A program made the translations under genes and the position numbers. DNA of 64,000 nucleotides. Origin: Candidatus Zipacnadia bacterium (GTDB lineage Bacteria > Armatimonadota > Zipacnadia > Zipacnadales > UBA5352). Within the stretch, counting starts at the first letter, position 1. Each line of letters begins with the position of its first letter. This document shows, in pieces, positions 10,539 to 19,817 of the stretch. The notes below the pieces were generated by a model. It did no database searches and was not told the DNA's origin. It saw only the letters and a program-made list of their open reading frames with translations. The stretch is taken from positions 1 through 64,000 of the forward strand of contig JALGSW010000011.1 of NCBI GenBank assembly GCA_029821635.1, written 5' to 3'.

Positions 10539-10820
10539 ATGACAGGTCTCGAGCTCGTTGCAGTCGTCTCGATCGCCGTCGGTGGGCTGACGATGATGAT
10601 CGGCTCGATCGGTCCGGCGTTCGCCGAGGGACGGGCGGTCGCCGAAGCACTCGGCGCCATCGCCCAGCAGCCCGACGAATCCGGCACCATCACCCGCACC
10701 CTCTTCGTCGGCCTCGCGATGATCGAGTCAACCGCCATCTACTGCTTCGTCGTCACAATGATCCTGCTCTTCGCCAATCCGTTCTGGAACTACTTCGTCG
10801 CTCAGGCCGCCGGACAGTAG
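10539..10820 (+). CDS. atpE: N-type ATPase rotor subunit c
   Basis: 93 residues, two membrane helices joined by a polar loop (QQPDESGTITRT). The ion-binding carboxylate is Glu63 in MIESTAIYCF, with Ser64, Thr65 and Tyr68 in the arrangement known from sodium-binding rings. The first helix has Glu30 in GPAFAEGRA where classical sodium rings have Gln, giving two acids per site. Such two-acid sites occur in N-type rings and at least one has been shown to bind protons, so the coupling ion is open. AAAGGA lies about ten bases before the ATG. Confidence 0.95.
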   Translation: MTGLELVAVVSIAVGGLTMMIGSIGPAFAEGRAVAEALGAIAQQPDESGTITRTLFVGLAMIESTAIYCFVVTMILLFANPFWNYFVAQAAGQ

Positions 10821-10840
10821 GAGGTTGGAGCTGAGCCACC

Positions 10841-11647
10841 ATGCAAATTGACTGGGTCACAGTCGCCGCTCAGATCTTCAACTTCCTCATCCTGCTCTTC
10901 CTGCTCAAGCGCTTCCTCTACGGCCCGATCGTCAAGGCCATGGAGGAGCGCCGCGCGCTTGTCGGCGCGCAGATGCGCGAGGCGCAGGAGCGCGAGACGC
11001 AGGCCGAGCAGGAGGCGCGCAAGCATCGCGATGCGCGCCGCGAGCTCGAGGAGCAGCACGACGAGCTGATGCAGCAGGCGCGCGCCGAGGCCGATGACCG
11101 GCGCAGGCAGCTTATCGACCAGGCACGCGAGGAGGTCGAGGGGATCGAGCGCCGCTGGCATGAGAACCTGCGCGACGAGCGCGACGCGTTCATCCGCCGA
11201 CTGCGCGAGCAGATGGGCCGCGAGGTCTGCGCGGTCTCCCGCCAGGCGCTGGCGGACCTCGCCAACCGCGACCTCCAGGCGCAGGTCGTCACGGTCTTCA
11301 TCGGACGCCTCGGCGGGCTTGACGAGCAGCGCCGAGAGGAGCTGCGCGCGGCTCTCGCCAACGCCGACCGCGGCCCCACCATCACCAGCGCATTCGAGCT
11401 CAGCGCCGGCCAGAAGAAGGACCTGGCGACTGCCGCTCGCGGCGTCCTCGGCGGCGACGACAACGTCCGCTTCCTCCGCGCCGAGGAGCTGCTGTGCGGT
11501 GTTGAGCTGGGCGTGGGCGGCCGCAAGATCGCCTGGAGCCTCGACAGCTACCTCGACGCCCTCGAGGAAGCCCTCATCGCGGCACTCGAGCGCGAGACCG
11601 CAGAGGAAGGCGAGAGCACCGAGGGGCGGGCGGCCGCTCATGAGTGA
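10841..11647 (+). CDS. atpF: N-type ATPase subunit b with delta-like C-terminal domain
   Basis: 268 residues, about 100 more than a normal b subunit. Residues 7-27 form the membrane anchor ([21 protein letters not shown]), 30-135 a long charged coiled coil. The last 70 residues read [14 protein letters not shown] then [19 protein letters not shown], which resembles the C-terminal domain of delta/OSCP. No delta gene is present in the operon, so this extension probably does delta's job of tying the stalk to the top of alpha. It overlaps atpA by eight bases. Confidence 0.9.
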   Translation: MQIDWVTVAAQIFNFLILLFLLKRFLYGPIVKAMEERRALVGAQMREAQERETQAEQEARKHRDARRELEEQHDELMQQARAEADDRRRQLIDQAREEVEGIERRWHENLRDERDAFIRRLREQMGREVCAVSRQALADLANRDLQAQVVTVFIGRLGGLDEQRREELRAALANADRGPTITSAFELSAGQKKDLATAARGVLGGDDNVRFLRAEELLCGVELGVGGRKIAWSLDSYLDALEEALIAALERETAEEGESTEGRAAAHE

Positions 11648-13259
11648 GCGCCCGGCCGCGCGCGAGCTTGCACCCGGCGGGCTGATGTCCACGCTCGACG
11701 ACGTCTCCGCCGCGCTCGATCAGTCTCTCCGCGGCCGCGACGGCCTCGTCCTCGAGGAGGTGGGTGTCACCACGCGCGTCGGCCAGGGCATCGCGCGCGT
11801 CCGCGGACTGCCGAACGTGCGCTCTGAGGAACTGGTGCGCTTCTCCAATGTGCGCGGGAGCGCGCGCGGCAGCGCCCTGATGGGCCTGACCTTCACGCTC
11901 TCCGAGGACGAGGTCGGCGTGATCCTGCTCGGCGAGGGTGAGGGGCTCAGCGCCGGTGCGGAAGTGCGCCGCACCGGTCGCGTGATCGACGTGCCGGTCG
12001 GGGAGCAGCTCCTCGGGCGCGTGGTCAACGCCCTCGGCGAGCCGCTCGACGGCCGCGGGCCGGTTCGCACCTGGACCCGACGGCCGATCGAGCGCGAGGT
12101 GCCGCCGATCACGGACCGCGCGCCGGTCACCGTGCCGCTGCAGACCGGTCTCAAGGCAATCGACGCGCTCATCCCCATCGGCCTTGGGCAGCGCGAGCTG
12201 ATCGTCGGCGACCGGCAGACCGGCAAGACCGCCGTCGCCATCGACACGGTCATCAACCAGCGCCACACGAACGTCGTCTGCGTCTACTGCGCCATCGGCC
12301 GGCGCAGCGACAGCACCGCACGGGTCATCGCCGACCTGCGCAAGCACGGGGCGCTCGACTACACCGTCGTCGTGGTCGCGTCCGGCGAGGACGCGCCGGG
12401 GCTGCAGTACATCGCACCCTACGCCGCCACCACGATGGCTGAGTTCTTCATGGAACGGGGCGGCGACGCGCTCGTGATCTACGACGACCTGAGCCAGCAC
12501 GCGAAAGCCTACCGCGAGGTCTCCCTGCTGCTTCGCCGCCCGCCGGGACGCGAAGCCTACCCGGGCGACATCTTCTTCATCCACTCGCGCCTGCTCGAGC
12601 GCGCCACCCACCTGCTCCCCGCCCTTGGCGGCGGCTCGATGACTTCCCTGCCGATCGTCGAGACAGAGGCGCAGAACATCTCGGCATACATCCCGACGAA
12701 CCTGATCTCCATCACCGACGGACAGGTCTACCTCAATCCCGAGCTCTTCCAGCGCGGCATCCTGCCGCCAATCGACATCGGCGAGTCGGTCTCGCGCGTC
12801 GGCGGCAAGACCCAGTTGCCCGCCTACCGCGCCGTCGCGGGCGACCTGCGGCTGCAGTACACGCAGTTTGAGGAGCTGGAGCAATTCGCGCGCTTCGGCA
12901 CGCGCCTCGACGACGACACGAAGACCAAGCTCACCCGCGGTCGGCGCGTGCGGGAGGCGCTCCAGCAGCCGCAGTACGAGCCGATCCCGGTCGAGGAGCA
13001 GATCGCGGTGCTGCTCGCCGCCAGCCAGGGCGTATTCGATGAGATTGGGCCCGAGGAGGTCGAGCGCGCGGCGGGCCGCGTCCGGCGCGCGATGGTCGAA
13101 CGCCTGCCCGAGCTGTGCGAGCAGATACGCGCGGGCGAGCCGCTCAGCGACGAGGACCTCGAGGAGATCGAGACCACCGCGCGCCAGGCCGTCTTCCTCG
13201 AGCTTGCCGATGACGGCGCCGATGAGGCCGCAGGCGGGGGCAGCGATGGAGACAATTGA
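11640..13259 (+). CDS. atpA: N-type ATPase subunit alpha
   Basis: 539 residues from the ATG at 11640; an internal ATG at 11685 would give 524. This is the non-catalytic nucleotide-binding subunit of the head. P-loop GDRQTGKT near residue 200, then [30 protein letters not shown] broken up as YDDLSQHA and [12 protein letters not shown], family signatures. The open frame runs far upstream through atpF, but that part is only the shadow of atpF. The stop overlaps gamma by 14 bases. Confidence 0.95.
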   Translation: MSERPAARELAPGGLMSTLDDVSAALDQSLRGRDGLVLEEVGVTTRVGQGIARVRGLPNVRSEELVRFSNVRGSARGSALMGLTFTLSEDEVGVILLGEGEGLSAGAEVRRTGRVIDVPVGEQLLGRVVNALGEPLDGRGPVRTWTRRPIEREVPPITDRAPVTVPLQTGLKAIDALIPIGLGQRELIVGDRQTGKTAVAIDTVINQRHTNVVCVYCAIGRRSDSTARVIADLRKHGALDYTVVVVASGEDAPGLQYIAPYAATTMAEFFMERGGDALVIYDDLSQHAKAYREVSLLLRRPPGREAYPGDIFFIHSRLLERATHLLPALGGGSMTSLPIVETEAQNISAYIPTNLISITDGQVYLNPELFQRGILPPIDIGESVSRVGGKTQLPAYRAVAGDLRLQYTQFEELEQFARFGTRLDDDTKTKLTRGRRVREALQQPQYEPIPVEEQIAVLLAASQGVFDEIGPEEVERAAGRVRRAMVERLPELCEQIRAGEPLSDEDLEEIETTARQAVFLELADDGADEAAGGGSDGDN

Positions 13260-14148
13260 GGGCCTCCGCGCGCGCATCGGCACCGCCGAGAGCCTTCAGT
13301 CCGTCGTCTCGACGATGAAGACCCTCGCGGCGGTGAGCATCCAGCAGCTCGAGGGCGTCGTGCGCTCGATCGACGAATACAACCGCACCGTCGAGCTCGG
13401 ACTGCACGTCGTGCTGCGCAATCGGCCAGAGGGCGTGGAGCTGACCGATCCGGTCCTGAGCGACGATCTCGGTCTAATCATCTTCGGCTCCGACCAGGGC
13501 ATGTGCGGGCAGTTCAACGAGGACGTCGTCAGCCACGCGGTGGAGGACATGCACCAGGTCGGCGTCGAGGGCTGCGAGCGCGCGATCCTTTCCGTCGGCG
13601 CCCGCACCACCGCGCACATCGAAGCCGAGAGCATGAGCATCGATGACTACCTCGGCGCGCCCGCCTCCGCCGGCGCCATCGCGCCCGTGGTCGAACAGGT
13701 CGCGCTGCAGATCGAGCGCTGGCGCGCCGAGCGTGGCTTCGACCGCATCTTCATCTACTACAACCAGCGCGTCTCGACCGGCCGCTACCGCCCGACCACC
13801 CACCGGCTGCTGCCCATCGACCAGGCGTGGCTGGAGCGCATCGGCGGGCGCCACTGGCCCACGAAGGTCCTCCCGCAGATCCACATGAACTGGCGCGAGC
13901 TGCTCTCTGAGCTGCTCCAGCAGCACATCCTCGTGGTGCTCTACCGCGCCGCCGTACACTCAATGATGAGCGAGCACACCGCGCGGATGCAGTCGATGCA
14001 GGCGGCCGAGCAGAACATCGACGAGCGGTTGGAGGAGCTGCGGTCCAGCTTCCGCCAGACGCGTCAGACCTCGATCACCGCCGAGCTGCTGGACATCGTC
14101 TCAGGCTTCGAGACACTGACGGGCCCCGACCAATCCACCTCCCACTGA
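13246..14148 (+). CDS. atpG: N-type ATPase subunit gamma
   Basis: 300 residues. The central rotor shaft. The N-terminal helix ([20 protein letters not shown], then TLAAVSIQQ) and the C-terminal helix ([20 protein letters not shown]) are the paired coiled coil, with a Rossmann-like centre ([15 protein letters not shown]). It starts inside the 3' end of atpA and closes the operon. No clear terminator follows. Confidence 0.94.
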   Translation: METIEGLRARIGTAESLQSVVSTMKTLAAVSIQQLEGVVRSIDEYNRTVELGLHVVLRNRPEGVELTDPVLSDDLGLIIFGSDQGMCGQFNEDVVSHAVEDMHQVGVEGCERAILSVGARTTAHIEAESMSIDDYLGAPASAGAIAPVVEQVALQIERWRAERGFDRIFIYYNQRVSTGRYRPTTHRLLPIDQAWLERIGGRHWPTKVLPQIHMNWRELLSELLQQHILVVLYRAAVHSMMSEHTARMQSMQAAEQNIDERLEELRSSFRQTRQTSITAELLDIVSGFETLTGPDQSTSH

Positions 14149-14190
14149 CACCGAATTGTGATATATAGAGGCGCCATTGCGGCAAGGCAA

Positions 14191-14219
14191 TTGCTATTCT
14201 GCGGGGAATTTGCTAAACT
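14191..14219 (+). promoter_or_regulatory. Candidate promoter for the sigma/anti-sigma pair
   Basis: TTGCTA (14191-14196), 17-base spacer, TAAACT (14214-14219) in an unusually AT-rich spot just after the ATPase operon. A hairpin, GAGGAGAG/CTCTCCTC at 14249-14267, lies between it and the sigma start and contains the only purine-rich ribosome-site-like sequence of the leader. Confidence 0.5.
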
Positions 14220-14292
14220 GACACATGCGCACATAATCGACAGCAGCGGAGGAGAGACGCTCTCCTCATCCACGTGCACCCTTGATTGCCCC

Positions 14293-14922
14293 ATGAGCGA
14301 CAAGCGCAGCGATGAAGACCGGCTGGTGGCGCGCGCTGCAAGCTGCGACGATGACGCGTTCTGCGCACTCCGCGACCGCTATCGGCAGCATCTGCGCGTT
14401 TTGATCGCCCGCTACGCTCCCACTCCGGCCGACCTCGAAGACATCTACTCGGAGATCATCGCGAGACTCCTTGCCGACAATAAGCGCGCGCTCCGCAACT
14501 GGGAGCCGACCGCGCCTTTCGCCGCGTACCTCACGACCATCGCGGTCCGCCACTGCCTCAACTGGCTCGACCGAAACTCGCGCCACCCGCGCACGGTCGT
14601 GCTCTCAGCGGGTGGCGGCGATGCGGACGAGCGCGAGATGCTCCAGGAGATGATCGAGGGCGATGAGGACGATCAGCCCGACCGGATCGTCGCCCGGCGC
14701 GCCCGCAGGGATGCCATGCATCGCGCGCTGATGGAGTTGACGGACAGCGACCGCCTCGTGCTGGCGCTGCGCTTCGATCAGGGCATGACCGGCCCGGAGA
14801 CCGGGCGCGCACTGGGGATCGCCTCCGGTGCGGCTCGCCAGCGCATCTTCAGGGCCCTCCGCCGCCTCGCGATCGTGCTCGCGGAGCGTGATGAGGACGA
14901 ATTCCTCCTCACCGGCCGGTAA
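14293..14922 (+). CDS. RNA polymerase sigma factor, ECF-like
   Basis: 209 residues from the ATG at 14293 (MSDKRSDEDRLV). Region 2 spans about 20-100 (FCALRDRYRQHLRVLIARY, DLEDIYSEIIARLL, FAAYLTTIAVRHCLNWLDR); region 4 is near 155-205 (LMELTDSDRLVLALRF, then the helix-turn-helix ARALGIASGAARQRIFRALRR, here as GRALGIASGAARQRIF). The frame stays open upstream to 14158, but those residues do not look like sigma. No ribosome site sits directly before the start; the GGAGGAG of the leader is inside a hairpin. It is followed after 34 bases by a membrane anti-sigma factor, which fits an ECF factor released on an envelope signal. Target genes are unknown. Confidence 0.88.
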   Translation: MSDKRSDEDRLVARAASCDDDAFCALRDRYRQHLRVLIARYAPTPADLEDIYSEIIARLLADNKRALRNWEPTAPFAAYLTTIAVRHCLNWLDRNSRHPRTVVLSAGGGDADEREMLQEMIEGDEDDQPDRIVARRARRDAMHRALMELTDSDRLVLALRFDQGMTGPETGRALGIASGAARQRIFRALRRLAIVLAERDEDEFLLTGR

Positions 14923-14956
14923 CGGCGTACGACTCCCGCGTGTTAAGTAGACGGGA

Positions 14957-15646
14957 ATGGCCATGCAGGAATGTGATGCCCTCAACAGGTACGTTGCCCA
15001 CCTTGAGGCGTCCGACGGCGCGGAAGAGCCGGAGGAGGACCTGCTCGCACACCTCGAGCACTGCGAGCATTGCCGCGCGGAGCTGGGGCGCGTCCGCCGT
15101 GCGGCCGCCTCCGTGCTCTCCTACCACTTCGACGACCACGCAGATGCGCCACATCTGAGCGACCTCGACCTCGCGATCTTTGTCGCCCACGGCCTCGACG
15201 CGCCCAACGCCGACGACGCGGTGACGCACCTCGCAAGCTGCCGCGAGTGCCGCCGGCAGTTCCGCCAGGTCCGGCGGCTGTTGGAGCAGCATGAGGACCT
15301 GATCTACGGCGACGCGCCCCGCTCCACCATGCCCGACCGCTCGTTCGCGGACCAGGTGCGCCTCGTCTTCAGCGACCCCGCACGTGTCGCACGCGTGGTC
15401 AGCGGCTTCCTCGCATGGATCCTCGAGTGGGCGATGCTCGTCGTGGTGGTCTTCCAGGTCGGCGTGGGCCACCTCGTGAACCCGAACGCCATCGGCATCA
15501 GCCCGGCCACCGAGTTCCTCGGCATCATGCCCCGGGCCCCGCTGCGCTTCTGGCTGATCACCGGAACCTGCATCGTGCTCGCACTCTTCTTCCGCTGGCT
15601 CGGCATCCAGCTCTATCACTCCGCCGTCGAGCAGGAACGGAGGTGA
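14957..15646 (+). CDS. Membrane anti-sigma factor with two zinc-binding motifs
   Basis: 229 residues. Two copies of the HxxxCxxC zinc anti-sigma motif are seen: HLEHCEHC near residue 32 and HLASCREC near 93. The first is the expected sigma-binding domain. Two membrane helices follow (about 138-163 and 192-212), with a short loop of about 25 residues between them and a short cytoplasmic tail. The gene lies 34 bases after the sigma factor. Most such proteins have one zinc motif and one helix, so the doubled layout is uncommon. ATG codons at 14957 and 14963 are both possible starts. Confidence 0.85.
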   Translation: MAMQECDALNRYVAHLEASDGAEEPEEDLLAHLEHCEHCRAELGRVRRAAASVLSYHFDDHADAPHLSDLDLAIFVAHGLDAPNADDAVTHLASCRECRRQFRQVRRLLEQHEDLIYGDAPRSTMPDRSFADQVRLVFSDPARVARVVSGFLAWILEWAMLVVVVFQVGVGHLVNPNAIGISPATEFLGIMPRAPLRFWLITGTCIVLALFFRWLGIQLYHSAVEQERR

Positions 15647-15711
15647 CAACGGCGAAACGCCATTCTCCGGAGCGTTCGAGCTTCGAGGCAGTGGCGTGAG
15701 GAGATCGAGTG

Positions 15712-17910
15712 ATGGCACGAGGCCTGCTGGCGACCGCGGTGATCCTGATCGGCGTTTGCAGCGTGTTCGCGCAGGACGATCAGCCGTGGTACCGAACGCA
15801 GATCCCTGAAATTACCCCCGAACGCTGGACCGTGCCCGTCCCGCCGATCCCCGAGCCTCGCACCGTCACCCGCGATGACTACCTCGACTACATCACCCGC
15901 ACGTGGGAGACGCAACGCGAGTACTGGGTCGAACGCGCCGGCGACCCGGAGGTGAAGAACCAGTACACCTTCGCGCGCCGCGAAGCGTTCTTCTACCAGG
16001 TCACCGGCGACGACCAGCGCGCGCTCAACGCCATGCAGTTCATCCGCGGCGACCTCGCCTACTGGACCGAGGGCGCGGGCATCGAACGCCCCACCGGCTT
16101 CAACGTGCTCAAGCCCGCGCTCGACACGTGGAAATGGATCCGCGACTGCCCCGCGCTCACGCAGGACGATCACGACACCGCTCTGCAGTGGTTCCTCGCC
16201 ATCGAGGCGAAGGCGGCCAACTTCGAGTACGGTGCGATGAACCGATCCGCCGGCTGGGCGGTCGCGCGCGACATCCTCGCCCGCGAGTACCCCGACCTGC
16301 CCGGCAACGATGAGCGCCGCGAGTACGCCGACACCGTCTGGAGCGAGTGGTGGCCCTTCCGCGACACCGCCGAGAATGCCGAGGGCTACAACGGCCTGTG
16401 GCTCGCCTACGCGGTCGCCTGGGCCGAAGCGCGCGGCGTCGAGATCTGGGATGACCCGCAGTTCGAGACCCTCTGCTACCGCTTCCTCGACCAGGTCACG
16501 CCGATCGGCGTCATGACCGCCTACGGCGACGGCCCCGGCTTCAACTCCCACGTCGGCCACTGGATGCGTGTGCTGGAGGAGCTCGCGAGCGGCTTCGGCG
16601 ACGGGCGCGGGGGCGCACGCTTCCGCTGGGCCGCCAACCGCCTCTTCGACTGGACCGTCGCGCGCGAGGAGGCCATGCTGCAGTGGGGCAACATCAACTT
16701 CAACCTCGCGGATGACCTCATGCACGGCTGGCTGGCCGCCGACGACGCCATCACACCCGTCATGCCCGACACCGGCAGCGTCGTCACGATGCGCGGGCAG
16801 ATGGAGTTCATCCCGCGCGAGGAGCGCGCGGAGACCAGGCGCCACGACCGGCTCCTCGAGGGCGAGGTGCCGAATAAGCTGCTGATGCGCACCGGCTGGG
16901 CGCCCGATGACAGCTTCGCGCAGATCGAGCTGTGCCGGCCGATGGGCCACGGCCACAGCGACGTCGGCGGCATCTCCGCCTACGTGACGCAGGGCAGCGT
17001 CCTGCTCTCCGACACCCCCTACCTCGTCAAGGACCACCGCTGGCACAACTGCTTCACGATCGAACAGTGGCCGCAGCCCGAGGGCCGCTGGCGCTGGCGG
17101 GCCGATGAGTTCGCGGCGATGGCCACGAGCGTCGAGCGCTTCGACACCTCCGCGCTGGGCACGTTCGCGGACCTGCGCATCACCGACTACATGCAGCAGC
17201 CCGCGACCGTGCAGCGGAGCATCTTCATGCTCGGCGACGCGGGGCTGTGGATCGAGGACACGCTGCAGGCGACCGAGGGCTACCACGCGCGCTTCGGCCC
17301 GGCCTTCCAGACGGTCGCGATCTACGGCGAGCGCGGCAGCAACTGGGTCAACACCTGCGAGGTGACGGTGCCGGTCGCGTTCATCTGGGAGCTGCAGTAC
17401 ATGATGCAGTGGCCGAACCGCCCGTGGGACCTGCTCTTGTGGTTCGATCCGGCGAACGCCGCGGAGCTGGCGATCGAGGACGTGACGCAAGATGACACAC
17501 GCGCGGTCCCCGATCGGCCACTGATGAACAACTTCAAGTGGCGGGTCGCCTGGCGCGCTGAGGACGATCTGCTGCCCGACGCCCCGCGGACCTTCACGAG
17601 CGTGCTGGTGCCGCACGCGCCCACGGAGGACGCGTCGCCGATCGCCGACGGGATCGAGGCGATGGCGGGCGAGGGCTGGTCGGCCGTGCGCGTGCCCGAC
17701 GGCGATGGCCTGGTATGGGCGATCCGCAACAGCACCGGGGGGACGGTCGAGGTCGGCACGGTGACGACTGACGCGGAGCTGGCGATGATGCAGGTGCGCG
17801 ACGCCAGGGTCACGGGGTACTGGGTGGTCGAGGCAACGACGCTGACGGTCGGAGGGGAAACGATCTTCAGCGCGGCAGAGGCCACAACTGCCTGCGAGCA
17901 GGTTGAGTGA
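15712..17910 (+). CDS. Secreted heparinase/alginate-lyase-like protein
   Basis: 732 residues, signal peptide cut near VFAQ. The N-terminal 350 residues look like an alpha/alpha toroid (GYNGLWLAYAVAWAEARG; DGPGFNSHVGHWMRVLEELA). The C-terminal half is beta-rich and carries MGHGHSDVGGISAYVTQGS, the conserved block of the heparinase II/III C-terminal sandwich, with its His-rich strand followed by a buried LLSDTPYLV. Probable polysaccharide lyase working in the periplasm or outside. GAGGAG eight bases before the ATG at 15712 decides the start over the GTG at 15709. It may be cotranscribed with the following metallophosphoesterase, whose start is 41 bases after the stop. Confidence 0.75.
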   Translation: MARGLLATAVILIGVCSVFAQDDQPWYRTQIPEITPERWTVPVPPIPEPRTVTRDDYLDYITRTWETQREYWVERAGDPEVKNQYTFARREAFFYQVTGDDQRALNAMQFIRGDLAYWTEGAGIERPTGFNVLKPALDTWKWIRDCPALTQDDHDTALQWFLAIEAKAANFEYGAMNRSAGWAVARDILAREYPDLPGNDERREYADTVWSEWWPFRDTAENAEGYNGLWLAYAVAWAEARGVEIWDDPQFETLCYRFLDQVTPIGVMTAYGDGPGFNSHVGHWMRVLEELASGFGDGRGGARFRWAANRLFDWTVAREEAMLQWGNINFNLADDLMHGWLAADDAITPVMPDTGSVVTMRGQMEFIPREERAETRRHDRLLEGEVPNKLLMRTGWAPDDSFAQIELCRPMGHGHSDVGGISAYVTQGSVLLSDTPYLVKDHRWHNCFTIEQWPQPEGRWRWRADEFAAMATSVERFDTSALGTFADLRITDYMQQPATVQRSIFMLGDAGLWIEDTLQATEGYHARFGPAFQTVAIYGERGSNWVNTCEVTVPVAFIWELQYMMQWPNRPWDLLLWFDPANAAELAIEDVTQDDTRAVPDRPLMNNFKWRVAWRAEDDLLPDAPRTFTSVLVPHAPTEDASPIADGIEAMAGEGWSAVRVPDGDGLVWAIRNSTGGTVEVGTVTTDAELAMMQVRDARVTGYWVVEATTLTVGGETIFSAAEATTACEQVE

Positions 17911-17951
17911 CCAGCCGCCGCCACGCGAGCGCACAACAGGAGGCGATGACG

Positions 17952-19787
17952 ATGAGCCGAGCCGCCCGCGACCGTTCGCTGTTCGCGACGATAGCCGTGC
18001 TGGCGCTGACGGTTGTGCTGGCCGCGGCCCCCGTGGCCAACGCGGCTTTGTGCGCCGGGGTCGTCTATCTGGACGAGAACGCCAACGGACAGCGCGATGA
18101 GGGCGAGGTGGGCATGGAGGGCTGTACGGTCAGCGCGGATTGCCCGGCGGCGCCGCAGCCCGTCTTCGCAGTCTCGGGTGCAGATGGCGGCTACGAGTTG
18201 CAGCTTCCCGATGCCCCGGCGGTCATCTTCGTCGTCAACCCGTCAGAGACGTGGCCGACGGGCGACTGGTGGCACTACACCGCCGACGGTTCGGAGGGCG
18301 CCGACTTCGGCCTGCGCGCCGATGAGCAGCGCACGCCCTTCAACGTGGTGCATGGCACCGACATGCACATCACCCCCGCGACCGTGGACCGCTACGGCCT
18401 CTACCAGAAACACGTCGCGGAGCTGCCCATCGACGTCTCGCTCGTGATCCACACCGGCGACCTGGTCCTGGACACCAACCGCTCCAGCTCCGAGCAAGCC
18501 CGCGCGCTGTTCGAGCTCTACATCGAGTCCACGATGACCGGCGAGCCGCTCGGCGCGCCGGTACGCAACGTGATGGGCAACCACGAGGTCGTCGGACTGC
18601 GGCTGGAGGGCGTCCCGCTTGATGCCCCGGAGCAGGGCAAAGACCTCTACCGCCGCATGCTCGGGCCGACCACCTACGCCTTCGTCTACGCCGGCTATCA
18701 CATCATTGCGCTGGACGCGACGCGTATCGTCGATCGCAACTACAAGAGCGGACTGACAGACGCCTCAGCCGACTGGGCAGTGGCCTACCTGCAGCGCCTC
18801 GAGGAGGGAGCGCACATCGTGCTCGCCCTGCATGAGGGCTTCTGGGGCGAAGGGCCCGAGCAGCGGCTGCTGGCGGCCCTGGCCGACAAACGCCTGGCGA
18901 TCTCCATCTACGGCCACGCCCATGCCCGCCGCAACTACCCGTGGGGCGGTGCTCCCTACGTCATCGGCGGCGCGGTCTCCTACGCCTGGCTCGGGCTGGT
19001 GCCATTCCCGCCGCAGCCCTACGGCTACCACCTGATGCGCTTTGGCGCAGACGGGCTTGAGGATCGCATCTACCTCGACTGGGCTGAGGAACGCTCCTTC
19101 GACATTGTCTCGCCGCCACAGCCTGGAACCTACGGGGTATACGCGGGCGGCTTCCCGGGATACGTCAGTGGCGAGATCGAGGTTCAGGGCGTTATCAGTG
19201 ACCTCGATGATACCGTCGAAGAGATCACTGTCGCCGTGGAGGACGTCCGGGCCACCGCATCCATCACAGAGCGCACGCCGCTGAAGAAGCGGTTCACGGC
19301 GCCACTCGATCTGAGCGGACTGAGCGACGGCATTCGTGAGATCATCTTCACCGCACAGCACGGCGGCGAGGAGTGTGTAGAGGCTCAGCCGATCATGGTG
19401 ATCAACGGGACGCCCGAAGCCTTCGAGGCGACGCAGCCGGCGACGTTGACATTCCGGATCGTGGGCGGGCCGGGGGGCGGTCTGCAGGTGCTCTTCAACG
19501 ACGTCTCGCTGGCGGAGTTCTCCCCGGAGGACATGACGCAGCGGCAGGCTGAGCTTGAGGTGCCCGCCGACATCCTCAAGCGCCTGAACGTCATCACCTT
19601 CAAGGCGATGGGCGCCGCCGACGGCCTCGCGGTCACTCAGGTCTGGATGACCCACGAGGACCGCCGGTGGCGGGACGCGCGCTACTCACCGGCGGTCACG
19701 CAGATACTGCGCCCCGTCGAAGAAGACGGCCCCGCGCAATTCGTCGCGTACATCGACCTGCAGTACGACGGCACGTTCTCGCAGTAG
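17952..19787 (+). CDS. Secreted metallophosphoesterase with SdrD-B-like domain
   Basis: 611 residues. Signal peptide (SLFATIAVLALTVVLAAAP). Residues 35-110 form an SdrD-B-like beta domain with a calcium-type loop (YLDENANGQRDEGEVGMEG). The calcineurin-like phosphoesterase domain spans about 120-370: GTDMHI, HTGDLVLD, MGNHE, ALHEGFWG and GHAHARR, the five metal-binding blocks in order. A beta-sandwich tail follows. It probably cleaves phosphate esters of surface or extracellular molecules. AGGAGG lies eight bases before the ATG at 17952, better spaced than for the ATG at 17946. Confidence 0.85.
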   Translation: MSRAARDRSLFATIAVLALTVVLAAAPVANAALCAGVVYLDENANGQRDEGEVGMEGCTVSADCPAAPQPVFAVSGADGGYELQLPDAPAVIFVVNPSETWPTGDWWHYTADGSEGADFGLRADEQRTPFNVVHGTDMHITPATVDRYGLYQKHVAELPIDVSLVIHTGDLVLDTNRSSSEQARALFELYIESTMTGEPLGAPVRNVMGNHEVVGLRLEGVPLDAPEQGKDLYRRMLGPTTYAFVYAGYHIIALDATRIVDRNYKSGLTDASADWAVAYLQRLEEGAHIVLALHEGFWGEGPEQRLLAALADKRLAISIYGHAHARRNYPWGGAPYVIGGAVSYAWLGLVPFPPQPYGYHLMRFGADGLEDRIYLDWAEERSFDIVSPPQPGTYGVYAGGFPGYVSGEIEVQGVISDLDDTVEEITVAVEDVRATASITERTPLKKRFTAPLDLSGLSDGIREIIFTAQHGGEECVEAQPIMVINGTPEAFEATQPATLTFRIVGGPGGGLQVLFNDVSLAEFSPEDMTQRQAELEVPADILKRLNVITFKAMGAADGLAVTQVWMTHEDRRWRDARYSPAVTQILRPVEEDGPAQFVAYIDLQYDGTFSQ

Positions 19788-19817
19788 TGAGCGCAGCCGC
19801 CGAAAGGAAGAGATGCC

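Noticed and set aside
11094-11639. Upstream extension of the alpha-subunit frame
   Set aside because: It is the shadow of atpF in another frame; the alpha N-terminus is recognisable only after the ATG at 11640.
14158-14292. Extended N-terminus of the sigma factor
   Set aside because: The extra 45 residues include promoter and hairpin sequence and are unlike region 1 or 2 of any sigma factor.
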